Shown here one piece after another: positions 51,520-59,774 of a stretch of 64,000 bases of DNA. Below the pieces are notes generated by a model. That model made no database searches. It saw nothing but the letters and a program-made list of their open reading frames with translations, and had not been told where the DNA came from. The stretch spans positions 1-64,000 of the forward strand of contig JANQNN010000012.1 in the NCBI GenBank assembly GCA_028279545.1, written 5' to 3'. Source of the stretch: Nitrosopumilaceae archaeon (GTDB lineage: Archaea > Thermoproteota > Nitrososphaeria > Nitrososphaerales > Nitrosopumilaceae). Position 1 is the first letter of the stretch. Every line of letters starts with the position of its first letter. The translations under genes and the position numbers were made by a program.

Positions 51520-52635
51520 TTGAACTTATTTCTAATTTTAACCTCAATTTTGATTGTTGCCTCAGTTTTGATTATTTCTTCCGTATTTGAACTTCAAGAT
51601 GCTCTTGCAGAGGAATCAACTACTTCCAATTCAAATGCCGAACCTCAAGTTCTCATATCTCCTTGTGAGAAAAAACATGAACCATACGATCCAAATGTTC
51701 CACTAGAAAGAGGAGAACCTTTGGGAATCCGAATAGTTGATGTTGAAGGAAATACTCGTAGTAGTGTAAACCTAAATGAAAAAACCTTTCTAACCTACGG
51801 TATTTCCAATGAAGATTCTTCAAGGTGTTTAATGGAAATTGAAATATTTGTATATCATTATGAAAATGATGGAAAAGAAAAACTAGTTTCATACGAAAAA
51901 ATTAAAGAAAAGTTTCTCCCACATCAAGGAAAGCAGATTCCAGGAACTTTTACGCCTTCCTTGGAAGGAGAATATTTAGTAATATTTGATCCAAAAGGAT
52001 TTCCCCCAAGTGAGATTTCATTTTTCGTTTTTGAGTCTCCCTCTGCTAAAATAAATTACATAAAAAAATTACCTCCACTTAAACAAATTCAAAAAGGAAT
52101 TTTACCAATTGATGTTAGTTGTAAACAAAATTTTGAATTAATTTTAAAATCACCAGACCATTCTTCTGCTTGTGTAAAACCATCTACTGCTGAAATCCTT
52201 GTAAAGCGAGGATGGATTCAACCTGAATTATTTTTTCTGGTCCCCAATCCTAATGAAAAGGAGTATGAAGTAAAACCTAGGGAATGGCAAACCTCAGGTC
52301 CATTTCAAATAGACAGAAGGGAATATGCCTTAGGTGAGAAAATTTTCCTAAAAATTGACGGGTTAAGTCTAGAAGAGAAAGGTCAAATTACTGTTATGAG
52401 ACCCCTAAACATTACACATTATTCTGTATATGTTACAATTCCCTTTGATGGGGCAAATAAGGATGCCTTCAATTACTATATTGATCCTCAATTATCCAAA
52501 ACACGTGGATTGTGTTCAGTTGATGATGTTCTTGGAAAATGGGCTTTGGTTTTTAGAGGTACGAACTATTCGAATCTAAATTTTGAAATTATCGAATCTA
52601 TTGTTCCTGGAACAGACTGGAACCCAGTATGCTGA
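51520..52635 (+). CDS. Secreted protein with PLERG domain and ACVK module
   Basis: 371 residues from TTG, seven bases after the serpin. Signal peptide MNLFLILTSILIVASVLIIS; PLERG beta domain at about 58-170 (homologous to 34305); the ACVK module at about 185-230 (LPPLKQIQKGILPIDVSCKQ, then SSACVKPSTAEILVKRGW); and a unique C-terminal domain (YALGEKIFLKIDGLSLEEKG to TDWNPVC). Likely exported with the serpin and cotranscribed with it. Confidence 0.65.
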   Translation: MNLFLILTSILIVASVLIISSVFELQDALAEESTTSNSNAEPQVLISPCEKKHEPYDPNVPLERGEPLGIRIVDVEGNTRSSVNLNEKTFLTYGISNEDSSRCLMEIEIFVYHYENDGKEKLVSYEKIKEKFLPHQGKQIPGTFTPSLEGEYLVIFDPKGFPPSEISFFVFESPSAKINYIKKLPPLKQIQKGILPIDVSCKQNFELILKSPDHSSACVKPSTAEILVKRGWIQPELFFLVPNPNEKEYEVKPREWQTSGPFQIDRREYALGEKIFLKIDGLSLEEKGQITVMRPLNITHYSVYVTIPFDGANKDAFNYYIDPQLSKTRGLCSVDDVLGKWALVFRGTNYSNLNFEIIESIVPGTDWNPVC

Positions 52636-52787
52636 AATTGATAGTAATCAATTATTTCCAAATAAAGCATTCACAGGAATAATAAATCAATACCACAACA
52701 ATTTGTAATGGAAAATTAAGACAAAACCAAACTCAAACCATCAAACATTTAATCTAAAACCTTAAGTGGGTTTTTTGAAAAGATAAG

Positions 52788-55367
52788 ATGGTGGTAAGGC
52801 TGCATTTTAATAAATTTATAATTTTTACAGTTTTTTTATTTTCTTTAATCTTGGTTTTAAACATTAATTCAGTTTACGCAAATCAAGTTGATTTTTTAGA
52901 TGTCCCTGAATTTGCAAAAGGATCTGTTTTACAAAGTTCTACAACATCTCCCAACAATTCAATCCATCTAAATGTCATAAAAGGAATTTTCCAAGAAAAT
53001 GACACTTTACAAATTTCAGGAAAGGCAAACTATCTTGAAAATTCTACAATTAATTTTAAATTTTTTGCCCCTAATGGCAATGTAGTTGCGGTTGCTGATC
53101 TGCCTGTTTCTAGCGATAATACTTTTGAATATTCTTTAAATCTTAAAAGTCCATTGAGGACACAGACTGGAATCTATACCATTTTAGTATCCAATGGCAA
53201 CTCATATGCGGATAGGTACATTTGGTATGATCCTGGAAACAATTTACGAGTTTCTACTGATGTTTTAATGGTAAATAATTGGAAGAAGATAGTAGAACAC
53301 TGTGAAAACGAGAATTGTAAAGAAGTTCCAAGATTGTGGGGTCCACCAGGTACAAGCTTTACCTGGTTAGATGTGGAAAATGAAGTTGTAAAGGTAATAA
53401 TTCAGGAAAAAATCGGAGATTCTCTTGTCGCTATTTATGAAGAACCATCAAAATCAGATATTTTTTCATACAAATTTGATAGACCAGGAGAATATGTTTT
53501 CTATCTAGAGACTGATCATATTCTAAGTTATCTTAGAATTTACATGGCAGGAATTGTTAACATTGATGAGAACTTGGGTTTTGCATCTGCAACGTTAGCT
53601 TATTCCTCATCAACGTCAATTTTGGATTCTTCATCGGCAATTTATGATCCAGGAAGAAGTGCCAGTGTTTCCATTCAACCAGGATCTCTCATTCCTGGAT
53701 GCGAAATAATCTTTGATTGCTTTAAGCCCACCTCGTTAGTAGTGGATAGGGGTGCAACCGTTTCTTGGTCAAACAATGACTCTGCATCAAACACGGTTAC
53801 TTCTGGAAGTCCCAAAAAGGGACCAAACGGGCTGTTTGATAGCAGCTTATTTTTACCAGGAGAATCTTTTGAAAACACTTTTGATACTACCGGACACTTT
53901 GAATATTTCTCAATGATTCATCCTTGGATGGTAGGAAGTGTAACTGTGTTAAATCCATTATTTTCAATAGAATATGACTCAGATGGAGATAGTGACTCTT
54001 CTGATCAAACTGATGAACCTGCTGATCCTGAACCAACTCTAGAAGAAGAAGGAGAACCAACTGAGCCAACCATTGACAAAGGAGAATATGCGTATGTATC
54101 AGTACCCCAAGGAACGTCTGTACCTGGATGCGAGAAATCATTTGATTGTTATTCTCCTTCAGATTTAGTAATTTCACAAGGAACAAAGGTAATTTGGTCC
54201 AATGATGACAATGCTGCACACACCGTAACTGCAGGAAGTGCAATAGATGGTCCAACGGGTCACTTTGATAGTAGTCTGTTTATGTCAGGCACCACCTTTT
54301 CTCATTCCTTTGGTTCTGTTGGAGAATTTGAGTACTTTTGCATGGTCCATCCATGGATGAACGGAAAAATTACCGTAGTACAGAATTTGCCTAACGATTC
54401 TTCAGGGGGAAATGAATGGGATACTAGACCAACATTTGGAAAAAGTCATGAAACCCAAAATGAATTAATTGTAGAAAACGCCTTTACATTTAACGATAAT
54501 CAGTTCACCATTACAGATAATCATCACACTGATTTTGAACAACAATCGATAATTATTGGGGCCACAAATTCATTTTCAGCTAAAGTCTATGCTGATAAAA
54601 AATTAAAGGTTCAAGAATTTTTATTTGGAATTCCAAATGTTGGTGAATCACACTTGGCTGAACTTGGAGTGGAGATATGGTATGGATTTGATGGTGAGAT
54701 TGAGGATGTCAAAATAATTCAAAATTCACCAGTAATTGATGAGACATCTCTTGTTGTAACTCATGATAAGACCAAGTGTATCTCTTCAGATAAAAAACCA
54801 AAATGTGACACAACCAAAGTCTCTATGACCTTTTTAGAACCACTAAAAGATAATGTAATGGCAATAAAGGCAATTGATTTTAAAAACCGCGACCAACGGA
54901 CATATCTCAATGACGGATTTGATATTTCAGGTGAATCATTAAACCCAATGAAGACAAAGATGATTCCTTCTTCAGTAAAAAATGAAGGATTACTCAATGT
55001 AACTCAATTAGAAAAGTATAGTCCATTTTGGGTTACTGAAGATGGGAGAACATTTGAGATGAACAACTTTGGTTCATTCAAGCAAGTGGATCAATTGTTT
55101 AAACGATTTCAAGATTCAGGAGAACCCAAAAATAGGCTACATTCTGGATTTGGAGAGATTATTCACCATGAGCAAGATAGAGCAATTGAAATTTTTGACT
55201 CTACTAAATTAATCTCAGAGTTACCTGATAGTTTTGGATATCATTTTGAAATCAGTGAGAGAGTTGACAAAGAGATGAAGAAAGAAATGTTGCTGCAAGA
55301 AGATATCGCAAAAGAGATACTAGACGATTATAATGTACAGGCTAGATATTCAAAACATAGTAAATAG
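52788..55367 (+). CDS. Large secreted protein with two cupredoxin domains, one lacking copper ligands
   Basis: 859 residues. Signal peptide to about residue 31; a beta domain (50-150, GIFQENDTLQISGKANYLEN); cupredoxin 1 (about 291-390) and cupredoxin 2 (about 434-531), joined by an acidic Pro/Glu linker; then a 320-residue C-terminal region. Cupredoxin 2 has all ligands (AAHTVTAG, EYFCMVHPWM). In cupredoxin 1 the first His is Asn (ASNTVTSG) and the Cys is Ser (EYFSMIHPWM), so it cannot form a type 1 site. It probably acts in the pseudoperiplasm, possibly in electron transfer. Confidence 0.8.
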   Translation: MVVRLHFNKFIIFTVFLFSLILVLNINSVYANQVDFLDVPEFAKGSVLQSSTTSPNNSIHLNVIKGIFQENDTLQISGKANYLENSTINFKFFAPNGNVVAVADLPVSSDNTFEYSLNLKSPLRTQTGIYTILVSNGNSYADRYIWYDPGNNLRVSTDVLMVNNWKKIVEHCENENCKEVPRLWGPPGTSFTWLDVENEVVKVIIQEKIGDSLVAIYEEPSKSDIFSYKFDRPGEYVFYLETDHILSYLRIYMAGIVNIDENLGFASATLAYSSSTSILDSSSAIYDPGRSASVSIQPGSLIPGCEIIFDCFKPTSLVVDRGATVSWSNNDSASNTVTSGSPKKGPNGLFDSSLFLPGESFENTFDTTGHFEYFSMIHPWMVGSVTVLNPLFSIEYDSDGDSDSSDQTDEPADPEPTLEEEGEPTEPTIDKGEYAYVSVPQGTSVPGCEKSFDCYSPSDLVISQGTKVIWSNDDNAAHTVTAGSAIDGPTGHFDSSLFMSGTTFSHSFGSVGEFEYFCMVHPWMNGKITVVQNLPNDSSGGNEWDTRPTFGKSHETQNELIVENAFTFNDNQFTITDNHHTDFEQQSIIIGATNSFSAKVYADKKLKVQEFLFGIPNVGESHLAELGVEIWYGFDGEIEDVKIIQNSPVIDETSLVVTHDKTKCISSDKKPKCDTTKVSMTFLEPLKDNVMAIKAIDFKNRDQRTYLNDGFDISGESLNPMKTKMIPSSVKNEGLLNVTQLEKYSPFWVTEDGRTFEMNNFGSFKQVDQLFKRFQDSGEPKNRLHSGFGEIIHHEQDRAIEIFDSTKLISELPDSFGYHFEISERVDKEMKKEMLLQEDIAKEILDDYNVQARYSKHSK

Positions 55368-55389
55368 AAATTTTTCAATTCATCGAATC

Positions 55390-56685
55390 ATGGATTTCAA
55401 AACCTTTTCTATTGTTTTGCTTTTTCTTTTGTTTTTTTATTCTACTAACTTTTCTGTTTTTGCAAATCATAATGAACAATTGGTTGCAAGTACAGGAGAC
55501 ATAATTGAGGGTAACGTATTGACAGAATTTAGGGATCCCTCAATTAATGACAGTGGAGATATAGTTTTTGAAGGGTTTCTTTTTGAGGGTGATGGAATTT
55601 TTTCACCTAATAATTTGGTAGCAGGCCCAGGTGATATAATCGATGGTAAGGAACTGACTGGTTTTAGTAGCAATCCGGCAATTAACGACAACGGTGATGT
55701 TGTTTTTGTTGGGTTTTTTTCTGGAGGTCGGGGAATTTTCACTCTTGACAGTTTAATTGTTAGTACAGGGGAAATAATTGATGGAAAAACATTGACTGGT
55801 TTTAGTAGCACCCCAGCAATTAACAACAATGGGGATATTGTCTTTCAAGGATTTTTCTCGGGCGTTGATGGAATTTTTACACCTAATAGTTTAGTTGCCG
55901 GAACTGGTGACACAATTGATGGCAAGATAATGACGCAATTCGGTTTTTCTCCTGCAATTAATGACAATGGAGATATTGTTTTTGCTGGAGCTTATACTGG
56001 TGGTAATGGAATTTTTCTTAACGATAGTTTGGTAGCAGGGACTGGCGACATCATAGAGGGAAAAACATTGATTGACGTAGGTAACCCCAGAGTTAACAAC
56101 AATGGTGATATTGTATTTAGAGGAATTTTTTCTGGAGGTGAGGGAATTTTCACACCTGATAGTTTAATTGTCGAAGCAGGTGACATGATTGATGGCAAGA
56201 CATTGACTATTTTTGATACTCCATCGATTAATGAGAGTGGCGATATTGCATTTTTTGGATTTTTTTCTGGAGGTGAGGGAATTTTTACTCTTGATAGTTT
56301 GGTAGCAGGTTCAGGTGACATTATTGATGGCAAGACATTAACGGGTTTGAGTAGTTATCCCTCCATAAACAACAATGGTGATATTACATTTAGAGGGTTT
56401 TTTTCTGGAGGTGAGGGAATTTTTACTCATACCCAAGGTGCAACGTGTGGTCTGGGAACAATTTTGGAAGGAGACGAATGTGTAGTAGACCCTTCTCTTA
56501 CGGTTATTTCTACGGATACTGTTTTAGAATCTGACACACTAGTCACTGGAAGCATGGTTGTTCAGGGTAATTCAATGCTTACAATTCCTAGTGGAGTTAC
56601 CTTAGATATTGATTTTGAAAACCACTATTTGCTTGTAAAAATCGGATCTGGAGTTTTAATTAAACAAGGCGGCGCAATCACTTAA
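55390..56685 (+). CDS. Secreted tandem-repeat (NNG/DGKTLTGF) protein
   Basis: 431 residues from ATG 55390; the frame further upstream overlaps the preceding gene. Signal peptide MDFKTFSIVLLFLLFFYSTN to FA, then about eight repeats of roughly 41-42 residues: L-V-A-G-T-G-D-I-I-D-G-K-T-L-T-x-F, P-x-I-N-N-N-G-D-I-V-F, x-G-F-F-S-G-G-E-G-I-F-T. This is a beta-propeller-like exported repeat. A C-terminal piece (CGLGTILEGDECVV) leads into a beta-helix-like end. Repeats are alike enough to recombine. Likely a surface or matrix protein. Confidence 0.75.
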   Translation: MDFKTFSIVLLFLLFFYSTNFSVFANHNEQLVASTGDIIEGNVLTEFRDPSINDSGDIVFEGFLFEGDGIFSPNNLVAGPGDIIDGKELTGFSSNPAINDNGDVVFVGFFSGGRGIFTLDSLIVSTGEIIDGKTLTGFSSTPAINNNGDIVFQGFFSGVDGIFTPNSLVAGTGDTIDGKIMTQFGFSPAINDNGDIVFAGAYTGGNGIFLNDSLVAGTGDIIEGKTLIDVGNPRVNNNGDIVFRGIFSGGEGIFTPDSLIVEAGDMIDGKTLTIFDTPSINESGDIAFFGFFSGGEGIFTLDSLVAGSGDIIDGKTLTGLSSYPSINNNGDITFRGFFSGGEGIFTHTQGATCGLGTILEGDECVVDPSLTVISTDTVLESDTLVTGSMVVQGNSMLTIPSGVTLDIDFENHYLLVKIGSGVLIKQGGAIT

Positions 56686-56815
56686 TGCTTTTTAAAAAAT
56701 TTTCAATAATGTGAAAGAAGTAGAATTTACAAACTAAATTTATTTTTATATAATATAGATTAAAAAAATTCCAAATAATCTAAATTTACATTTTTTCACG
56801 CCTTCTGCGTCTCAT

Positions 56816-56860
56816 TTTATCCCCAATTTGATAGGTGAGTCCCCGTGATGTATAACTTGG
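56816..56860. repeat. Leader repeat, copy 5
   Basis: TTTATCCCCAATTTGATAGG, then TGAGTCCCCGTGATGTATAA; directly upstream of copy 6. Confidence 0.45.
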
Positions 56861-56869
56861 AACTTTACA

Positions 56870-56911
56870 TTCCCCAAATATGGTTCAAGCCCAACAAGAT
56901 TTGAACCCATG
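56870..56911. repeat. Leader repeat, copy 6
   Basis: TTCCCCAAATATGGTTCAAG, then CCCAACAAGATTTGAACCCA; followed by ACAACTTTTTTCTAATTGTG and the 56927 start, exactly as at copy 1. Confidence 0.55.
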
Positions 56912-56926
56912 ACAACTTTTTTCTAA

Positions 56927-57223
56927 TTGTGCCTAGTCACAGGCATGATGACCATCAAAAGAGCAATTGCATTGATTGATTATTTTATAAAATATGAAAC
57001 AAAGATGCAAAAAAGTTTGGCAGATTCTACAAAAGCCTGGAACAGTGGATCTGGTTGTATGAAGGTTCTTTCAGAGACCCTTTCAAAATGTCATGAAGAT
57101 AATGCTCAGGTTCTGAATTTAATCAAAAAGGAACTAGTTCCCAACTGTAAACACCCAAAGAAGATGAGAGATAAGGATCCTAATGGAAAGTGGTATTGCA
57201 TGAAATGTAATTCTGAATTATAA
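56927..57223 (+). CDS. Small helical protein with C-terminal zinc motif
   Basis: 98 residues from TTG, paralogous over its whole length to 44692 (about 60 percent identical by eye). The C-terminus NCKHPKKMRDKDPNGKWYCM followed by KCNSEL gives C-x-H and C-x-x-C, a complete zinc site. The N-terminal two thirds is a helical bundle (ALIDYFIKYETKMQKSLADS). Function unknown. Confidence 0.65.
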   Translation: MCLVTGMMTIKRAIALIDYFIKYETKMQKSLADSTKAWNSGSGCMKVLSETLSKCHEDNAQVLNLIKKELVPNCKHPKKMRDKDPNGKWYCMKCNSEL

Positions 57224-57357
57224 AAAAATCCTAGGGATGAAGATTTGAATTTATTGGGGTGTTAAATAATTTTGCAAATCCCTTTAAAGGACTCGAATTT
57301 TTCTGTTTATGAAATCAAATCTAATTTATGTTGTTAAGTTTTCATTTTCTTTTTTTG

Positions 57358-57741
57358 CTATTTTGGGAATTCACAACCGATAGGACTTCGGAATTCACAT
57401 GGTGCAGGTTTTTCTAATTCCTGATACTCGGCCATAATTGAATCCCTGCACGAAAGTGACTCTACCACCTTCCCTCCCATACCCTTACACAGATCTTGTC
57501 CTGTTTGACATTCGTCGTTTGTAAAAAAATCAAAACTTTCATCACAAACAATTGAGGGCATCACACATCCTTCATATTCTGGATGATTTGGATTACCTCC
57601 AATTTGTTCACAGAGATTTTCATCTGAACCTTCCACATATTCACTAATTTCATAAGCCGTGAGAGAACCTATAGTCCAAAACAACATTATTGAAAATATC
57701 ACTCCAATTATTGCTACAGCAAAAATAATTCTAGTTTTCAT
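57358..57741 (-). CDS. Cys-rich exported protein
   Basis: 127 residues from ATG 57741. Anchor or signal MKTRIIFAVAIIGVIFSIML, then a domain with about ten Cys (ENLCEQIGGNPN, GCVMPSIVCDESFDFF, CQTGQDLCKGMGGKV, LSCRDSIM, PCEFRSPIGCEF). Likely disulfide-rich outside the cell. Distantly like 47318. It lies between two copies of a degenerate direct repeat (57244-57290 and 57880-57925). Confidence 0.55.
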   Translation of the reverse strand: MKTRIIFAVAIIGVIFSIMLFWTIGSLTAYEISEYVEGSDENLCEQIGGNPNHPEYEGCVMPSIVCDESFDFFTNDECQTGQDLCKGMGGKVVESLSCRDSIMAEYQELEKPAPCEFRSPIGCEFPK

Positions 57742-58069
57742 TTTCTCTCTCCCAATTGGACTTTCATAAATTATTCTATTTTGAAACAAGTATTGGTAGA
57801 TCCGTTTCTTAAAAAACCACCCTTCAAAAGAATGATTTTATTTTAATTCCCTCAAGTGGAATTGACTAAAACCATAAATTCAAAGTTATTGGGTGTTAAA
57901 CTAATTCCGCAAACCCCTTTGACTGATTTGGAGAATTACCATCAGTTTTACACGCAAAGGCTAGCCAATTTGATTTCTCTGAGATTTGAACCATGGTTTT
58001 TGCACAAATACATCAAAGGGGGTAGTGTGTGGCAAAAAGAAAATACACAACGCAAAACAAGCAGTCCTG

Positions 58070-58483
58070 ATGGCAGATATTTTCACAAAGGAAAAAAGGT
58101 CCTGGGTAATGTCCAGGATCAGGGGAACCAACACAAAGATCGACCTTAGGATGAAGGAGCTCCTCTCAGAGAACAAGTACAAATTTGAAATGTATCCAAG
58201 GATGTTTGGAAACCCTGACTTTGTACTGCGAAGAAAGAAGATAGCAATATTCTGTGACGGCGACTTTTGGCACGGATATAATTTCAGGAATGGCAAGACA
58301 CCCTCAAAAAAATTCTGGATTGAAAAAATTCAGAGGAACATGGAGCGAGACCAGAGATATTCCCGGAAATTACGGAGTGATGGGTGGTCAGTCCTGCGGT
58401 TCTGGGAGCATGACATAGAAAGAAACCCCGAAAAATGCATGAGAAAGATAAGTAGAAAGTTCAACGAAAGAAGAAGGCCGTAG
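58070..58483 (+). CDS. vsr: Orphan very short patch repair endonuclease (Vsr)
   Basis: 137 residues from ATG 58070. MADIFTKEKRSWVMSRIRGT, the catalytic Asp in FGNPDFVLR, IAIFCDGDFWHGYNF and RFWEHDIERNPEKC give a complete Vsr. No cytosine methyltransferase is adjacent. Its composition is richer in G+C than the first Vsr at 28948, so it has a different origin. Confidence 0.85.
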   Translation: MADIFTKEKRSWVMSRIRGTNTKIDLRMKELLSENKYKFEMYPRMFGNPDFVLRRKKIAIFCDGDFWHGYNFRNGKTPSKKFWIEKIQRNMERDQRYSRKLRSDGWSVLRFWEHDIERNPEKCMRKISRKFNERRRP

Positions 58484-58571
58484 CTGGTTTCTCCTGAAGC
58501 ATCCTGCCGGATGATCATTTTCTGTTCTACGTCGGTTTTTTTCATAAACACAAAACAGGTTTTTGGTTTTG

Positions 58572-59123
58572 TTATGGCCTTAGTGGAGGCAAATCCACAC
58601 AAATCACAAACGCAGCAGGGTTTATTGTAAGCAAATCGGGGTTGTAAAACTGTGCAGAGTACCCTGTTGTAACAGTCCCTGCCACGTTTGGGATGGGGGA
58701 CAGGGTTGTTATTGCAATCTGTTCTGAACCAACCGGGCCACCTTTGCTTGCTCCGCCCCCTGTTGCAAAGTCGCCCGAGTCACAGAACGCCTGGACAAAA
58801 GGCGAGGCAGTACTGGTTCCAATAATGGCCTCAGATACCAAGTATGTGGAAAGAGCGCTTCCTGCTGAATCTATGCATGCCCATGCCTCTCCATCAAACT
58901 GTGCAATTTGGTTGGCAGTACATCCAAGCAGCGCTAATGTGTCAGTGCCCGGAGCTGAATCAACGTATGCCTTTGTTACGGCGTCAGTTGACAGGGTTGG
59001 GGTCCCGACATTTGTAATCCTGTTTCCCGCCATGTCTAAAACCCCATTCACAATGACAGGATCACCCCCAAGTGTTATTGTTATGGCATATGCTGCTGGA
59101 ACTCCTACTGCAAGAATGATCAT
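58572..59123 (-). CDS. Exported fibre-like protein
   Basis: 183 residues. A short signal peptide (MIILAVGVPAAYA) or a longer non-ATG start upstream, then the segment DMAGNRITNVGTPTLSTDAV followed by TKAYVDS, a motif typical of phage tail-fibre and trimeric fibre stalks. The C-terminal part is Gly/Thr-rich beta with a Cys pair (CTANQIAQFDGEAWACIDS). G+C is clearly higher than around it. It could be a pilus or surface fibre, or phage-derived. Confidence 0.55.
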   Translation of the reverse strand: MIILAVGVPAAYAITITLGGDPVIVNGVLDMAGNRITNVGTPTLSTDAVTKAYVDSAPGTDTLALLGCTANQIAQFDGEAWACIDSAGSALSTYLVSEAIIGTSTASPFVQAFCDSGDFATGGGASKGGPVGSEQIAITTLSPIPNVAGTVTTGYSAQFYNPDLLTINPAAFVICVDLPPLRP

Positions 59124-59281
59124 TGATACTATGAGATAGTTGTTGGTTGAGATTTTGCCACCATTCCCAAGTTTAACAATGAATGAACCTACTTAAATTG
59201 ATGAAATGTAAAGTAATTCACACTTTTTTTAATAATTTTTCCTTGATTCGAAATGGTTGCAAACTTGAAGAAATTTCAAAA

Positions 59282-59596
59282 TTATTTTGCCTCTGGTTTT
59301 TCATTTACCTGGTTATCACAATAAATTTTGCTGTTGTGTCTTTTAATTGCAAGATAAACTATCAGGCCAAAACCGACTGCAAATAGAATTGAAATGAACG
59401 TTTGTACATAAAACGAAGTCAGGCATTCTGGATTTGAAAGAATGGCCATTGGCTCAAAACCTAAATGAAAAAAGACAAACCACCCCATGCCAACAAATCC
59501 CTTACATTCGGGAATAGAAGAATCCAAAAGTAAGAATCCGTCAAGGCTGAAGATAATTAAAAAAATTGCAATAGTTATCAAAGGTCTGGCTTTCAC
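59282..59596 (-). CDS. Small two-helix membrane protein
   Basis: 104 residues. Helices at about 6-25 and 64-84, with an outside loop carrying two Cys (IPECKGFVGMGWF, NPECLTSF) and a basic C-terminus. Unknown function. Confidence 0.5.
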   Translation of the reverse strand: MKARPLITIAIFLIIFSLDGFLLLDSSIPECKGFVGMGWFVFFHLGFEPMAILSNPECLTSFYVQTFISILFAVGFGLIVYLAIKRHNSKIYCDNQVNEKPEAK

Positions 59597-59774
59597 TGTC
59601 TAAAGATCCTAGTTGGAACTAGTATTTCTACTAATTTACGATGATGGTAAAATTGTTATTAACTCCCTTTCCAATCACAATTCTTTCCATTTTTTTGTCA
59701 AATTTTCATTAACTTGCGTGATGGAATCGACAATCAAAAAATGATTATAGTGATATTGATTAAAAAGAGATGAT

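Larger units (their letters stand above)
37173..58483. mobile_element. Element B, right end not found
   Basis: It begins at an att copy followed by its own tyrosine integrase, the same layout as element A at the tRNA. Cargo up to about 58.5 kb is accessory in character: a BcgI-like RM system, a Clp-fold protease, many small unknown proteins with a shared leader repeat, secreted serpin/PLERG/cupredoxin proteins and an orphan Vsr. No third copy of the 22-base att sequence was seen up to base 64000, so the end given is arbitrary. Confidence 0.5.

Noticed and set aside
44637-56911. Leader repeats as tRNA fragments
   Set aside because: The inverse of AAGATTTGAACCCA resembles a T loop, but the flanks do not form a T stem or acceptor stem in any copy.
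57856-58149. Plus-strand frame upstream of the second Vsr
   Set aside because: Its second half is the Vsr gene in another frame and the rest is repeat-like; no domain.
59183-59386. Plus-strand frame overlapping the 59282 membrane protein
   Set aside because: It is mostly antisense to a better-supported two-helix protein and has no motif.
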